Positions 1 through 5,683 of a stretch of DNA of 6,532 nt are shown one piece after another. Under the pieces are notes generated by a model. It searched no databases, was not told the origin of the DNA, and saw only the letters and a program-made list of their open reading frames with translations. Every line of letters starts with the position of its first letter. Position 1 is the first letter of the stretch. A program made the translations under genes and the position numbers. Origin of the DNA: Bacteroidales bacterium (lineage in GTDB: Bacteria > Bacteroidota > Bacteroidia > Bacteroidales > DTU049). The stretch spans positions 1 through 6,532 of the forward strand of contig JASEGF010000123.1 of the NCBI GenBank assembly GCA_030017935.1, read 5' to 3'.

Positions 1-142
1 CGCTTTGTGCTTTGAGACCTTGGTAGTCTACTACATCTGCATTTTTTTGTTTTAAGAGGTAAAAAAGGCCATCAAGGAATGCTAAATGCTCTTGTTTGCC
101 CATAGATAAATGTTCTACTAGATTATCAACTAATTGTTTCAT
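1..142 (-). CDS. Unrecognised protein, N-terminal 47 residues (runs off left edge)
   Basis: An open frame starts at the ATG on the minus strand at 142-140 and continues without a stop to the window edge, giving 47 residues. It begins MKQLVDNLVEHLSMGK and looks soluble and helical, with no signal peptide and no membrane segment. I do not recognise a family. The support for a real gene is indirect: a candidate Bacteroidota promoter lies just upstream at 159-191, an inverted repeat sits over that promoter, and the gene is divergent from the DUF4293 gene. GC in this stretch is about 35% (49 of 142 bases), above the roughly 25% of other genes here, so a different origin or stronger codon selection is possible, although the sample is short. 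The start is the first ATG after the promoter, leaving a leader of only about 10 bases. Confidence 0.6.
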   Translation of the reverse strand, partial: MKQLVDNLVEHLSMGKQEHLAFLDGLFYLLKQKNADVVDYQGLKAQS

Positions 143-158
143 AGCTTTTTATTTTTTA

Positions 159-191
159 CAAAATTAATTAAAATTTGGAAATGTAATCAAA
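159..191 (-). promoter_or_regulatory. Candidate Bacteroidota promoter for the left-edge gene
   Basis: On the minus strand TAATTTTG (plus positions 159-166) fits the -7 consensus TAnnTTTG, and a TTTG (188-191) lies 21 bases upstream as a -33 box. Transcription would start near 153, about 10 bases before the ATG at 142. The motif is short and the region is AT-rich, so a chance match is possible. Confidence 0.4.
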
Positions 192-203
192 TAAATTTCC
201 AAA
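174..203. repeat. 9-bp perfect inverted repeat, possible operator
   Basis: TTTGGAAAT at 174-182 is repeated exactly as its reverse complement ATTTCCAAA at 195-203, with 12 bases between. The dyad covers the spacer and -33 box of the candidate minus-strand promoter and lies about 60 bases upstream of the candidate plus-strand -7 box. This is the geometry expected of a dimeric repressor site, but no regulator is visible in the window and there is no U-tract that would make it a terminator. Confidence 0.45.
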
Positions 204-238
204 CAATAAAAATATCAAATTTTACTTCCCCCACACAT

Positions 239-271
239 TTTTATTAAATACATAATTTTTTAATATCTTTG
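239..271 (+). promoter_or_regulatory. Candidate Bacteroidota promoter for the DUF4293 gene
   Basis: TATCTTTG at 264-271 is a full match to the -7 consensus TAnnTTTG and is identical to the -7 box of the SRP RNA gene downstream. The -33 box is weak: only TTTT at 239-242, 21 bases upstream. The predicted start near 277 leaves a leader of about 12 bases before the ATG at 289. Confidence 0.45.
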
Positions 272-288
272 TAAAAAATTTTTTGCTT

Positions 289-735
289 ATGCTTTTTAGA
301 AAACAAAACATCGTATTGTTCATCGGATGGATTTTATTGATTTTATTATTTTTTATTCCCTTTATTAGGTTAGTAACTCCTAGTTTTATACCTCTTTCTA
401 TTTATGATACTAATTCTCCTATTCATCCTATCGGCTGGTTATATGCTTTGATGGTTGTTCATATTTTAATGGTTTTATTAATACCCATCATTATTTATTA
501 TGTTAGAAATTTGGTAGTTCAATTAAGGTTAAATGCTGTAGCTTTTTTCCTAAATGTGCTTTTATTACTTGGTATGTTGCTAATACCTGATATCTGGGCT
601 AAAAACGGTTTTTTATTTAAATATGATACTTGGGGTGTTTTAATACCTATTATTTCTTTTATAATGATAATTCTAGCAAATAAATATATTAGATCAGATA
701 TTCAAAAAATTAGCAGTGCTAGTAGGTTAAGATAA
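289..735 (+). CDS. DUF4293 family membrane protein
   Basis: A 148-residue integral inner-membrane protein of unknown function with four predicted transmembrane helices at about residues 8-28, 49-69, 81-100 and 114-130. Length and topology fit DUF4293, a family found mainly in Bacteroidota. The most telling part is the C-terminal tail after the last helix (residues 130-148): it has the charged pattern ANKYIRSD...SRLR, matching the family's usual A-x-x-x-I-x-x-D...S-x-R-[LI]-R ending. The frame could also open at a TTG at 283, two codons earlier, but the ATG at 289 gives the usual N-terminus (short basic stretch, then helix 1). It appears to have its own promoter (TATCTTTG at 264-271) and is followed after 46 bases by the SRP RNA gene, which has a separate promoter. 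No enzymatic motif is visible and I propose no function. Confidence 0.85.
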   Translation: MLFRKQNIVLFIGWILLILLFFIPFIRLVTPSFIPLSIYDTNSPIHPIGWLYALMVVHILMVLLIPIIIYYVRNLVVQLRLNAVAFFLNVLLLLGMLLIPDIWAKNGFLFKYDTWGVLIPIISFIMIILANKYIRSDIQKISSASRLR

Positions 736-746
736 TTAATAATTTT

Positions 747-776
747 TTTGATTTAAAAAAAAATTATGTATCTTTG
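747..776 (+). promoter_or_regulatory. Promoter of the SRP RNA gene
   Basis: TTTG at 747-750 and TATCTTTG at 769-776 are separated by 18 bases and match the Bacteroidota housekeeping sigma consensus TTTG-N(about 19)-TAnnTTTG. The -7 box ends five bases before the first base of the SRP RNA terminal stem, the expected distance to a transcription start. This is the best promoter match in the window. Confidence 0.75.
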
Positions 777-781
777 CAATT

Positions 782-879
782 GGGGTAAGTCCTACACAAC
801 CAGCTCCTGCGAACTCCCCCAGGTCCGAGAGGAAGCAAGGGTAAGTGGTCGTAGCGGTGTGATGTAGTGTGCTTACCCC
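782..879 (+). ncRNA. ffs: Signal recognition particle RNA, small bacterial type (4.5S-like)
   Basis: A roughly 98-base RNA that binds Ffh and its receptor FtsY to target nascent membrane and secreted proteins to the inner membrane. The 5' GGGGTAAG (782-789) pairs exactly with the 3' CTTACCCC (872-879), closing the long hairpin. The conserved helix 8 tip is clear: AGGTCC at 821-826, a GAGA tetraloop (GNRA type) at 827-830, then GGAAGCA at 831-837, which supplies the asymmetric and symmetric internal loops that Ffh recognises. There is no Alu-type domain, as usual for the short form in Gram-negative bacteria. The overall pattern, including the ACACAACCAGCTCCTGCGAA stretch at 794-813, is typical of Bacteroidota SRP RNAs. 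A strong promoter precedes it and a U-rich tract follows. The ends are inferred from the terminal pairing and could move by one or two bases. Confidence 0.95.
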
Positions 880-890
880 TTTTTATTGTT
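872..890 (+). terminator. Terminator of the SRP RNA: terminal stem plus U-rich tract
   Basis: The 3' arm CTTACCCC of the SRP RNA terminal helix is followed directly by TTTTTATTGTT at 880-890. The GC-rich closing helix plus the U-rich run can act as an intrinsic terminator. The next gene starts at 910 and shows no clear promoter of its own, so termination may be incomplete. Confidence 0.5.
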
Positions 891-909
891 TTAAAAATTT
901 TACTCTATT

Positions 910-1527
910 ATGAAATTGTTTATTAATACAATAAATATCGAAGATGTTAGAATTATTAAAGATTTTGATATAATAAGTGGTATTAATATTGAGCTATCGG
1001 ATATAGAAGCTTTAGGTATTAAAGATAATAATCAGATTTTAACTCATTATAATTCTATTTGCAATTTGATTAAAAAAGAATTACTAGTAAATATTAAAGC
1101 TAAAGATTATGAGAATATTTTAAGAGAAGTAGATATTTTAATGTCTATTAATGAACTTATTACTGTTAAATTGCCTGCTACTACTGATGGAATAAAAGCT
1201 ATTGTTAATTTATCAAAACAAAAAATTAACACTTTATGTGATAGCATCATGTCCGCTTCTCAAGCAATTTTAGCTGCTGAGGCAGGTGCTTCTTATATTA
1301 ATATACCTATGATAAACACCAAACAATCTGGTATCGATTCTATGCATTTAATCTCTCAAATTATTAATATCTATAATGAGCAAGGATATGATACTTTTAT
1401 TTTAGCTGACCAGATTTCTAGTGCTATAGAGTTATCTCAAATAGCTATTTTAGGTGCTGACGGCCTTATCACTAATATGAGCACTTTTCTAACTTTTTTT
1501 AATAATACAATAAACATCGATGATTGA
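910..1527 (+). CDS. Fructose-6-phosphate aldolase/TalC-like protein with degenerate active site
   Basis: A 205-residue protein with the fold and order of the small transaldolase family (FSA/TalC, a class I aldolase TIM barrel). From memory of the family, the match runs end to end: MKLFINT at residues 1-7 (family FIDT), HYNSICNL at 46-53, VKLPATTDGIKAI at 86-98 including the Schiff-base lysine K87, SASQAILAAEAGASYI at 115-130, and ILGADG at 180-185. However, other catalytic and phosphate-binding positions are changed: Asp6 is Asn, the TTNPS loop reads NIELS (26-30), the Glu of SAEV is Asn61, the Thr of the TLVF strand is Asp111, the Arg of GRLDD is Asn136, and the Ser and Arg of AASxRH are Gln168 and Ser170. 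The C-terminus is about 12-15 residues shorter than usual. The frame is intact, so this is not an obvious pseudogene. Ordinary sugar-phosphate aldol chemistry is doubtful. It follows the SRP RNA by 30 bases and precedes the YrdC-like gene by 47. Confidence 0.8.
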   Translation: MKLFINTINIEDVRIIKDFDIISGINIELSDIEALGIKDNNQILTHYNSICNLIKKELLVNIKAKDYENILREVDILMSINELITVKLPATTDGIKAIVNLSKQKINTLCDSIMSASQAILAAEAGASYINIPMINTKQSGIDSMHLISQIINIYNEQGYDTFILADQISSAIELSQIAILGADGLITNMSTFLTFFNNTINIDD

Positions 1528-1529
1528 CA

Positions 1530-1557
1530 TTGTGTTTAATATATTTTAACAAATTTG
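1530..1557 (+). promoter_or_regulatory. Weak candidate promoter before the YrdC/YciO-like gene
   Basis: CAAATTTG at 1550-1557 differs from TAnnTTTG at one position, and a TTG at 1530-1532 lies 17 bases upstream. It sits in the 47-base gap between the aldolase-like gene and the next gene. It may be chance in AT-rich DNA; read-through from upstream is the alternative. Confidence 0.2.
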
Positions 1558-1574
1558 ATAATTCATAAAATAAT

Positions 1575-2222
1575 ATGTTATTAAAGATTCATCCAGAAGA
1601 TCCTCCACAAAGGCAAATTAATAAAATAGTAGAGATACTAAATGAAGGTGGTATTGTGATAATTCCTACTGACAGTGTTTATGCTTTTGCTGCTAATCCA
1701 TTTAATAAATCTGCAGTTGAAAAAATTTCTAGAATAAAAAAAATAGATTTCAATAAAGCTACTTTTTCGTTTTTAGGATCTAATTTATCTATTCTCAGTG
1801 AATATACTAAACCTATTCCTAATGAAATTTTTAGATTAATGAAATCTGTCTTACCAGGTCCATATACATTTATTTTACCTATTAATAATAAAATACCTAA
1901 AATTTTAGAAAATCGTAGAAAAACTATTGGAATACGTATACCAGATAATAAAATTGTCCATGCCATTGTAGACACTATTGGGCATCCCATAGTTTCTTCT
2001 TCTATTAAAGTAAATGATCAGGTAGGCAATGAATATATTTCAGATCCAGAGCTTATCTATGAAATGTATATGGATTTAGTAGATGCTGTTATAGATGGAG
2101 GTCCAGGTGGTCTAATACCTAGTACTGTGATAGATGCTACTGGTGAAATACCCGTTTTAGTTAGAAAGGGAGCAGGACCAGTTAATTTTTTAGATTTAGT
2201 AGATGAAGGAGAAAATATTTAA
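1575..2222 (+). CDS. YrdC/YciO-family protein (Sua5/TsaC fold), possible threonylcarbamoyl-AMP synthase
   Basis: A 215-residue cytoplasmic protein of the YrdC fold. TsaC/Sua5 members use threonine, bicarbonate and ATP to make threonylcarbamoyl-AMP for the t6A37 tRNA modification. Visible landmarks are the N-terminal GGIVIIPTDSVYAF (25-38), the basic ISRIKK (51-56) that contacts the nucleotide, LPGPYTFIL (93-101), TIGIRIPDN (117-125), DGGPGGLIPSTVID (174-187) and VRKGAG (196-201). The beginning (MLLKIHPEDPPQRQI), the FSFL segment near 64-67 and the SSSIKV reading at 141-146 in place of TSANxSG point to the YciO branch common in Bacteroidota, not canonical TsaC, so a role in t6A is uncertain. 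The usual Tyr-Gly of PTDTVYG is Tyr-Ala here. There is no C-terminal Sua5 domain. Its 3' end overlaps the cupin gene by 20 bases, which suggests cotranscription. The ATG at 1575 gives the family's normal N-terminus. Confidence 0.88.
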   Translation: MLLKIHPEDPPQRQINKIVEILNEGGIVIIPTDSVYAFAANPFNKSAVEKISRIKKIDFNKATFSFLGSNLSILSEYTKPIPNEIFRLMKSVLPGPYTFILPINNKIPKILENRRKTIGIRIPDNKIVHAIVDTIGHPIVSSSIKVNDQVGNEYISDPELIYEMYMDLVDAVIDGGPGGLIPSTVIDATGEIPVLVRKGAGPVNFLDLVDEGENI

Positions 2223-2526
2223 CTTTTTTCATTATAAGATTAAAAATAAATCCATTGAAAATTATTTTAATGTTCTAAATAATGATTCCATTAGAATAGA
2301 ACGAATTATTTCCTTTGGGCAGCAAAGTCCACCAGATTTTTGGTATGATCAAGATGAGAATGAATGGATAATGTTACTAAAAGGCAAGGCTAAATTAGAA
2401 TTTATAGATAGAAAAATTACTCTACAAAAAGGAGATTGCTTACTCATCCCTGCTCATGAAAAACATAGAGTAGCTTATACTCATAAATACAAACCTACTA
2501 TTTGGTTAGCAGTCTTTTTTAAATAA
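2203..2526 (+). CDS. Small cupin-domain protein
   Basis: A 107-residue single-domain cupin (RmlC-like beta barrel). The core is WYDQDENEWIMLLKGKAKLE (residues 47-66), equivalent to cupin motif 1 with the first histidines replaced by Asp-Gln-Asp but the Glu (E54) and Gly (G61) kept, followed by GDCLLIPAHEKHRV (77-90), equivalent to motif 2 with two histidines (H85 and H88). Histidine and acidic residues could still bind a metal. I recognise this as the widespread small-cupin family with FWYDQDxNEW and IPAHxKHRV signatures, whose substrate is unknown. The ATG at 2203 lies 20 bases inside the preceding gene; it was chosen because the following IFNFF...IRIERI segment resembles the usual N-terminus and no later Met precedes the core. 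There is no signal peptide, so it is probably cytoplasmic. It is the last gene of the plus-strand group and convergent with comEC. Confidence 0.85.
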   Translation: MKEKIFNFFHYKIKNKSIENYFNVLNNDSIRIERIISFGQQSPPDFWYDQDENEWIMLLKGKAKLEFIDRKITLQKGDCLLIPAHEKHRVAYTHKYKPTIWLAVFFK

Positions 2527-2532
2527 AGTAAA

Positions 2533-2555
2533 TATATCTATCAGCATAGTATATA
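2533..2555. terminator. Weak AT-rich hairpin between convergent genes
   Basis: TATATCTAT at 2533-2541 can pair with ATAG-T-ATATA at 2546-2555, leaving a CAGC loop and one bulged T: nine pairs, only one of them G-C. It lies 7 bases past the cupin stop and about 50 bases past the comEC stop. On the minus strand it is followed by a T-rich ATTTACTTTATTT, so it is more plausible as a comEC terminator than as a plus-strand one. The stem is weak. Confidence 0.3.
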
Positions 2556-2606
2556 GCTCAATCAAAAGAGATGTAATCAACTAATTTATTATATATCAAT
2601 ATCTTA

Positions 2607-4550
2607 CTAAAAATTTAGTTTCCACTTATCTATTTCTATTTTTTTAAAATCTATACTATCTGGCAGATTATTTATTTCTTTTTTATTTCCTATGATATAT
2701 ACATTATCAGCATTAGAAATTATAGGATTATTAACATAAAATGAATGAGTTTTTACTTTTTCATTTATTTCATATTTATTTTTTGCTTTACAGAAATAAT
2801 ATGTACAAAAATCATCTATTTTTGACTGAATATTTGGTAAATCTACTGAATCTGGTTTAATAATAAGATAATTAAACTTTTCTTGTTCTTTTTGCCCAAT
2901 TATTGTATATTGATAATTTAATGATTCAAAAGAGGGATTGTATTGAATTCTTTTTATTAACGATAAATTATATGTTATACCAAAGAGTAAGACAGCAGTT
3001 AATAAATATGGGAAAATTTTTATTTCTTTAAAATAAATTTTAATTGTTATCAATATAATTATTATTCCTATCATTATTGCTGACAATGGCGTTAGAAAAA
3101 TATTAGGTATAGTAGAGTAAGGTAAATCAGATACCATTCCGATAAAATTTATAAATATTTTAACTAAAAATGAAAATATTATTGCAATAAATTCACCTAT
3201 TACAGGTATAAACGAGAATATTAGTGTAATAAATCCCGCATAAATCAATAAAGAAGCGAATGGTACTGCCATTAAATTTGCAATTATAAAATAAGTAGGA
3301 AATTGATGAAAATAAAATAATGTAAATGGTAATGTGCCTAACTGTGCAGCCATGGTAACTGATAACGAACCAATTACCCATTTAAGCCATTTTTTATGTG
3401 TTTTGAAAATATTAATGAATGGAGTATAAAAAAAGAATATACCTAATACAGCTGAAAAAGATAACTGAAAACCTAATGAGTATAATTGCAATGGATTAAC
3501 AACTAAAATAATCAATGCTGCAGCTGCTAATGAATTATAATTATTCACATTTCTATTGATTACTGGGCCTAATTGTAATAATGTAAGCATAATAGCTGAC
3601 CTAACTACTGATGGCATAGCTCCAACCATCAATGTATAAAGCCATAATGTTATTATTGCTAGTGGTATTGTAATTTTATTTTTATATTTTAATGGAATTA
3701 TTAATGAAAATAGTAGATATATTGCTCCATAAATTACAGCCACATGAAGTCCAGAAATAGACAAAATATGTACAACTCCTGCTTGTTGAAAGTCTTTTAG
3801 TATTTCTGCATCCATTACATCTTGATATCCTAATAGCATTGCACTAATTAAGTTAGCAGATGTGCTATCTTGAATATTTTCATAAATTAATTTTATTAGT
3901 TTATTTCTAAATATTAAAAATTTCTCTAATATATTACTTTTGCGCTCAATAATTTTGAAATCATAATCATTTATATAACCGATATGATATATTTGTAGGT
4001 TTGCTAAATATTTAGCATAATCAAATTCATATGGGAATCTGATTTCGTTAGGTGATTGTAAAGAATTTCTAAATAAAATCGAATGATTTGTTTGATTAAA
4101 ACTATCAATAGGTAAGTTAAGATATAATAATACTTTACCATTGGTATTGATCCATTGGCTATCTATTAGCATTTTATTGATCTTTACTGTAGCTTTAGTT
4201 TTAGTTTGAGAAAAAGACTTTGCATTTAGTATATCTCCATATAGATATGATGCTTGATCAATATAATTTTCATAGTAATCTACCCTATTCTTTTCATCAA
4301 TAGAATAACTTCTAAAATATCCTAATGATAATATGGCAATAAATATAGCTATTGATAAAAATTGAGTTGATGATATGATAGATTTAGTATAAAAAAGATA
4401 AAAACCATAAGAAATAAATAATAGAAAAGTTGTAATCAATGTTATGAAATAATAAATATTATGATTTGGCAAGAAATGATATATGGTAATACCTATGATA
4501 TATAATAATGCTATTCTAACTATTGGTGCTTTTGACCAATTCATAATCAT
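2607..4550 (-). CDS. comEC: ComEC/Rec2-type DNA uptake channel without beta-lactamase domain
   Basis: A 647-residue polytopic inner-membrane protein of the ComEC/Rec2 family, which carries single-stranded DNA into the cytoplasm during natural transformation. The N-terminus (about 1-200) has two or three membrane helices followed by a soluble OB-like DUF4131 region with GKVLLYLNLP near 138-147. The Competence domain follows: LLGYQDVMDAE (239-249), HILSISGLHVAV (261-272, the family signature), GAMPSVVRSAIM (310-321), GFQLSFSAVLGI (360-371) and AAQLGTLPFT (401-410). After the last helix (about 532) there is a soluble tail of some 115 residues with no metallo-beta-lactamase HxHxDH motif, as in many Bacteroidota ComECs. 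The start is ATG at 4550, forming TGATG with the upstream stop; a TTG at 4553 and an ATG at 4544 (giving MNWSKAP, the usual family beginning) are the alternatives. Translation is probably coupled to the SpoIID-domain gene. Confidence 0.93.
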   Translation of the reverse strand: MIMNWSKAPIVRIALLYIIGITIYHFLPNHNIYYFITLITTFLLFISYGFYLFYTKSIISSTQFLSIAIFIAILSLGYFRSYSIDEKNRVDYYENYIDQASYLYGDILNAKSFSQTKTKATVKINKMLIDSQWINTNGKVLLYLNLPIDSFNQTNHSILFRNSLQSPNEIRFPYEFDYAKYLANLQIYHIGYINDYDFKIIERKSNILEKFLIFRNKLIKLIYENIQDSTSANLISAMLLGYQDVMDAEILKDFQQAGVVHILSISGLHVAVIYGAIYLLFSLIIPLKYKNKITIPLAIITLWLYTLMVGAMPSVVRSAIMLTLLQLGPVINRNVNNYNSLAAAALIILVVNPLQLYSLGFQLSFSAVLGIFFFYTPFINIFKTHKKWLKWVIGSLSVTMAAQLGTLPFTLFYFHQFPTYFIIANLMAVPFASLLIYAGFITLIFSFIPVIGEFIAIIFSFLVKIFINFIGMVSDLPYSTIPNIFLTPLSAIMIGIIIILITIKIYFKEIKIFPYLLTAVLLFGITYNLSLIKRIQYNPSFESLNYQYTIIGQKEQEKFNYLIIKPDSVDLPNIQSKIDDFCTYYFCKAKNKYEINEKVKTHSFYVNNPIISNADNVYIIGNKKEINNLPDSIDFKKIEIDKWKLNF

Positions 4551-5683
4551 CAATAATTAAAAGTATAGATCTTAGTATTTGGATAATAAAAGTCCAAAAT
4601 TTCAGTAAAAGTTTTACCTTCTTTAGCCATTTCTATTGCTCCCTCTTGGCTCAACCCTACCCCATGTCCATAGCCTCGTCCATTAAAGATCACTTTGTCA
4701 CCTTCAGTAGTAATATTAAAATAGGTTGATTTGAGATTGAAATCTTCTCTTATTTTCCTTAATGTCAGTGTATCTATAAAGAATTTTTTTCTTAATGGTT
4801 GGTAAAAATTTGTAGCATTTTCAAAATTTTTATTTGTAGAATCTATGCCAAATTTAGCTAAGTAAGACAGCCATTGTTCTTTGGGCATAGTATATGTCCA
4901 TATACTATTTTTAGATTTAGTGCTATATTCATCATTTTTAGTAATAAGATATGGAAGAGATTTACCCCAATAATTTTCTGAACTATTTGTCAATCCTCCA
5001 CTATTAGAATGATAAACGGCCAAAATAGGTAAATTATCATTATCTACAATTATAATATTTTTAGTTTCATTACATGCATTAATTATTGTTTGATTATTGC
5101 ATTTACCTCTAGACACCTGACAATGCGTTGTATTACATAAATCATATTTATCATTTATATGTTTTTTTTCTATATTTATCATATAAATAGTATATGTACG
5201 GATAACTATAGCTTTTGCTTTATAAAATTCATAAGGTAAATTAGGATATGTCTCTGATAATATCACAGAAGCAACATATTTGTCAATATCTAATTGATTT
5301 ATAAACGTAATATTAGTACCATTTTTAGGATAAAATATTGCATTATCTTCGTATTCTATCCATTTATCATTAATTTGGGTAGTAAAAGAACTATTTTCTT
5401 TTTTATTAATCAATAAAATGCTGTCTCCTTGTATATTTCCTACTCCATATCTTACATTTAATTTATTAAAATTATTATCAAGAGTAATACTATCATTCTT
5501 TTTCAAAAAAATCGTATCATGCCCATTAGTTAGAGCATAATCGCCTTCTGATATTTTGATGTTCAGATTGCATAAATCATTTTTAATGCCTATTCTAACT
5601 AAAACTTGTGCTTTTAATGGAGAATTTAAAAATAATAAATTTAACAAAAAAAATATGGACAAACTAATTTTTGAGAAACTCAT
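4550..5683 (-). CDS. Secreted SpoIID/LytB-domain protein, probable peptidoglycan lytic transglycosylase
   Basis: A 377-residue exported protein. Residues 1-25 form a signal peptide (basic start, Leu/Phe core, probable cleavage after LKA at 23-25). Residues 26-130 are a beta-rich N-terminal region without a recognised motif. The SpoIID domain covers about 130-375: DKYVASVILSETYPNLP (134-150) carries the presumed catalytic Glu144; KAKAIVIRTYT (155-165); CNTTHCQVSRG (183-193) has a Cys-x3-His-Cys arrangement like the zinc-binding segment of clostridial SpoIID; YHSNSGGLTNSSENYWG (224-240); and GRGYGHGVGLSQEGA (335-349) is the family signature. SpoIID enzymes cleave glycan strands lacking stem peptides. 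In a non-sporulating Bacteroidota cell a role in wall turnover or division is an inference. It has a candidate -7 box at 5722-5729 and overlaps comEC by one base. The ATG at 5683 yields a complete signal peptide. Confidence 0.92.
   Translation of the reverse strand: MSFSKISLSIFFLLNLLFLNSPLKAQVLVRIGIKNDLCNLNIKISEGDYALTNGHDTIFLKKNDSITLDNNFNKLNVRYGVGNIQGDSILLINKKENSSFTTQINDKWIEYEDNAIFYPKNGTNITFINQLDIDKYVASVILSETYPNLPYEFYKAKAIVIRTYTIYMINIEKKHINDKYDLCNTTHCQVSRGKCNNQTIINACNETKNIIIVDNDNLPILAVYHSNSGGLTNSSENYWGKSLPYLITKNDEYSTKSKNSIWTYTMPKEQWLSYLAKFGIDSTNKNFENATNFYQPLRKKFFIDTLTLRKIREDFNLKSTYFNITTEGDKVIFNGRGYGHGVGLSQEGAIEMAKEGKTFTEILDFYYPNTKIYTFNY

Noticed and set aside
283..288. TTG start two codons upstream of the DUF4293 ATG
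   Set aside because: The ATG at 289 gives the normal family N-terminus and a better leader relative to the -7 box; nothing favours the rarer start codon.
1679..1990. 103-codon open frame on the minus strand
   Set aside because: It lies wholly inside the YrdC/YciO-like gene, antisense to well-conserved motifs, and its translation resembles no family I know.
2540..2606. TATAGCTCAATC followed by AAAAGAGA, resembling a tRNA D-arm
   Set aside because: There is no GTTCGA-type T-arm, no matching acceptor stem and no CCA end downstream, so the match is only local.
3193..3381. 62-codon open frame on the minus strand
   Set aside because: It is an out-of-frame shadow inside comEC, in a region where the comEC frame carries recognised membrane helices.
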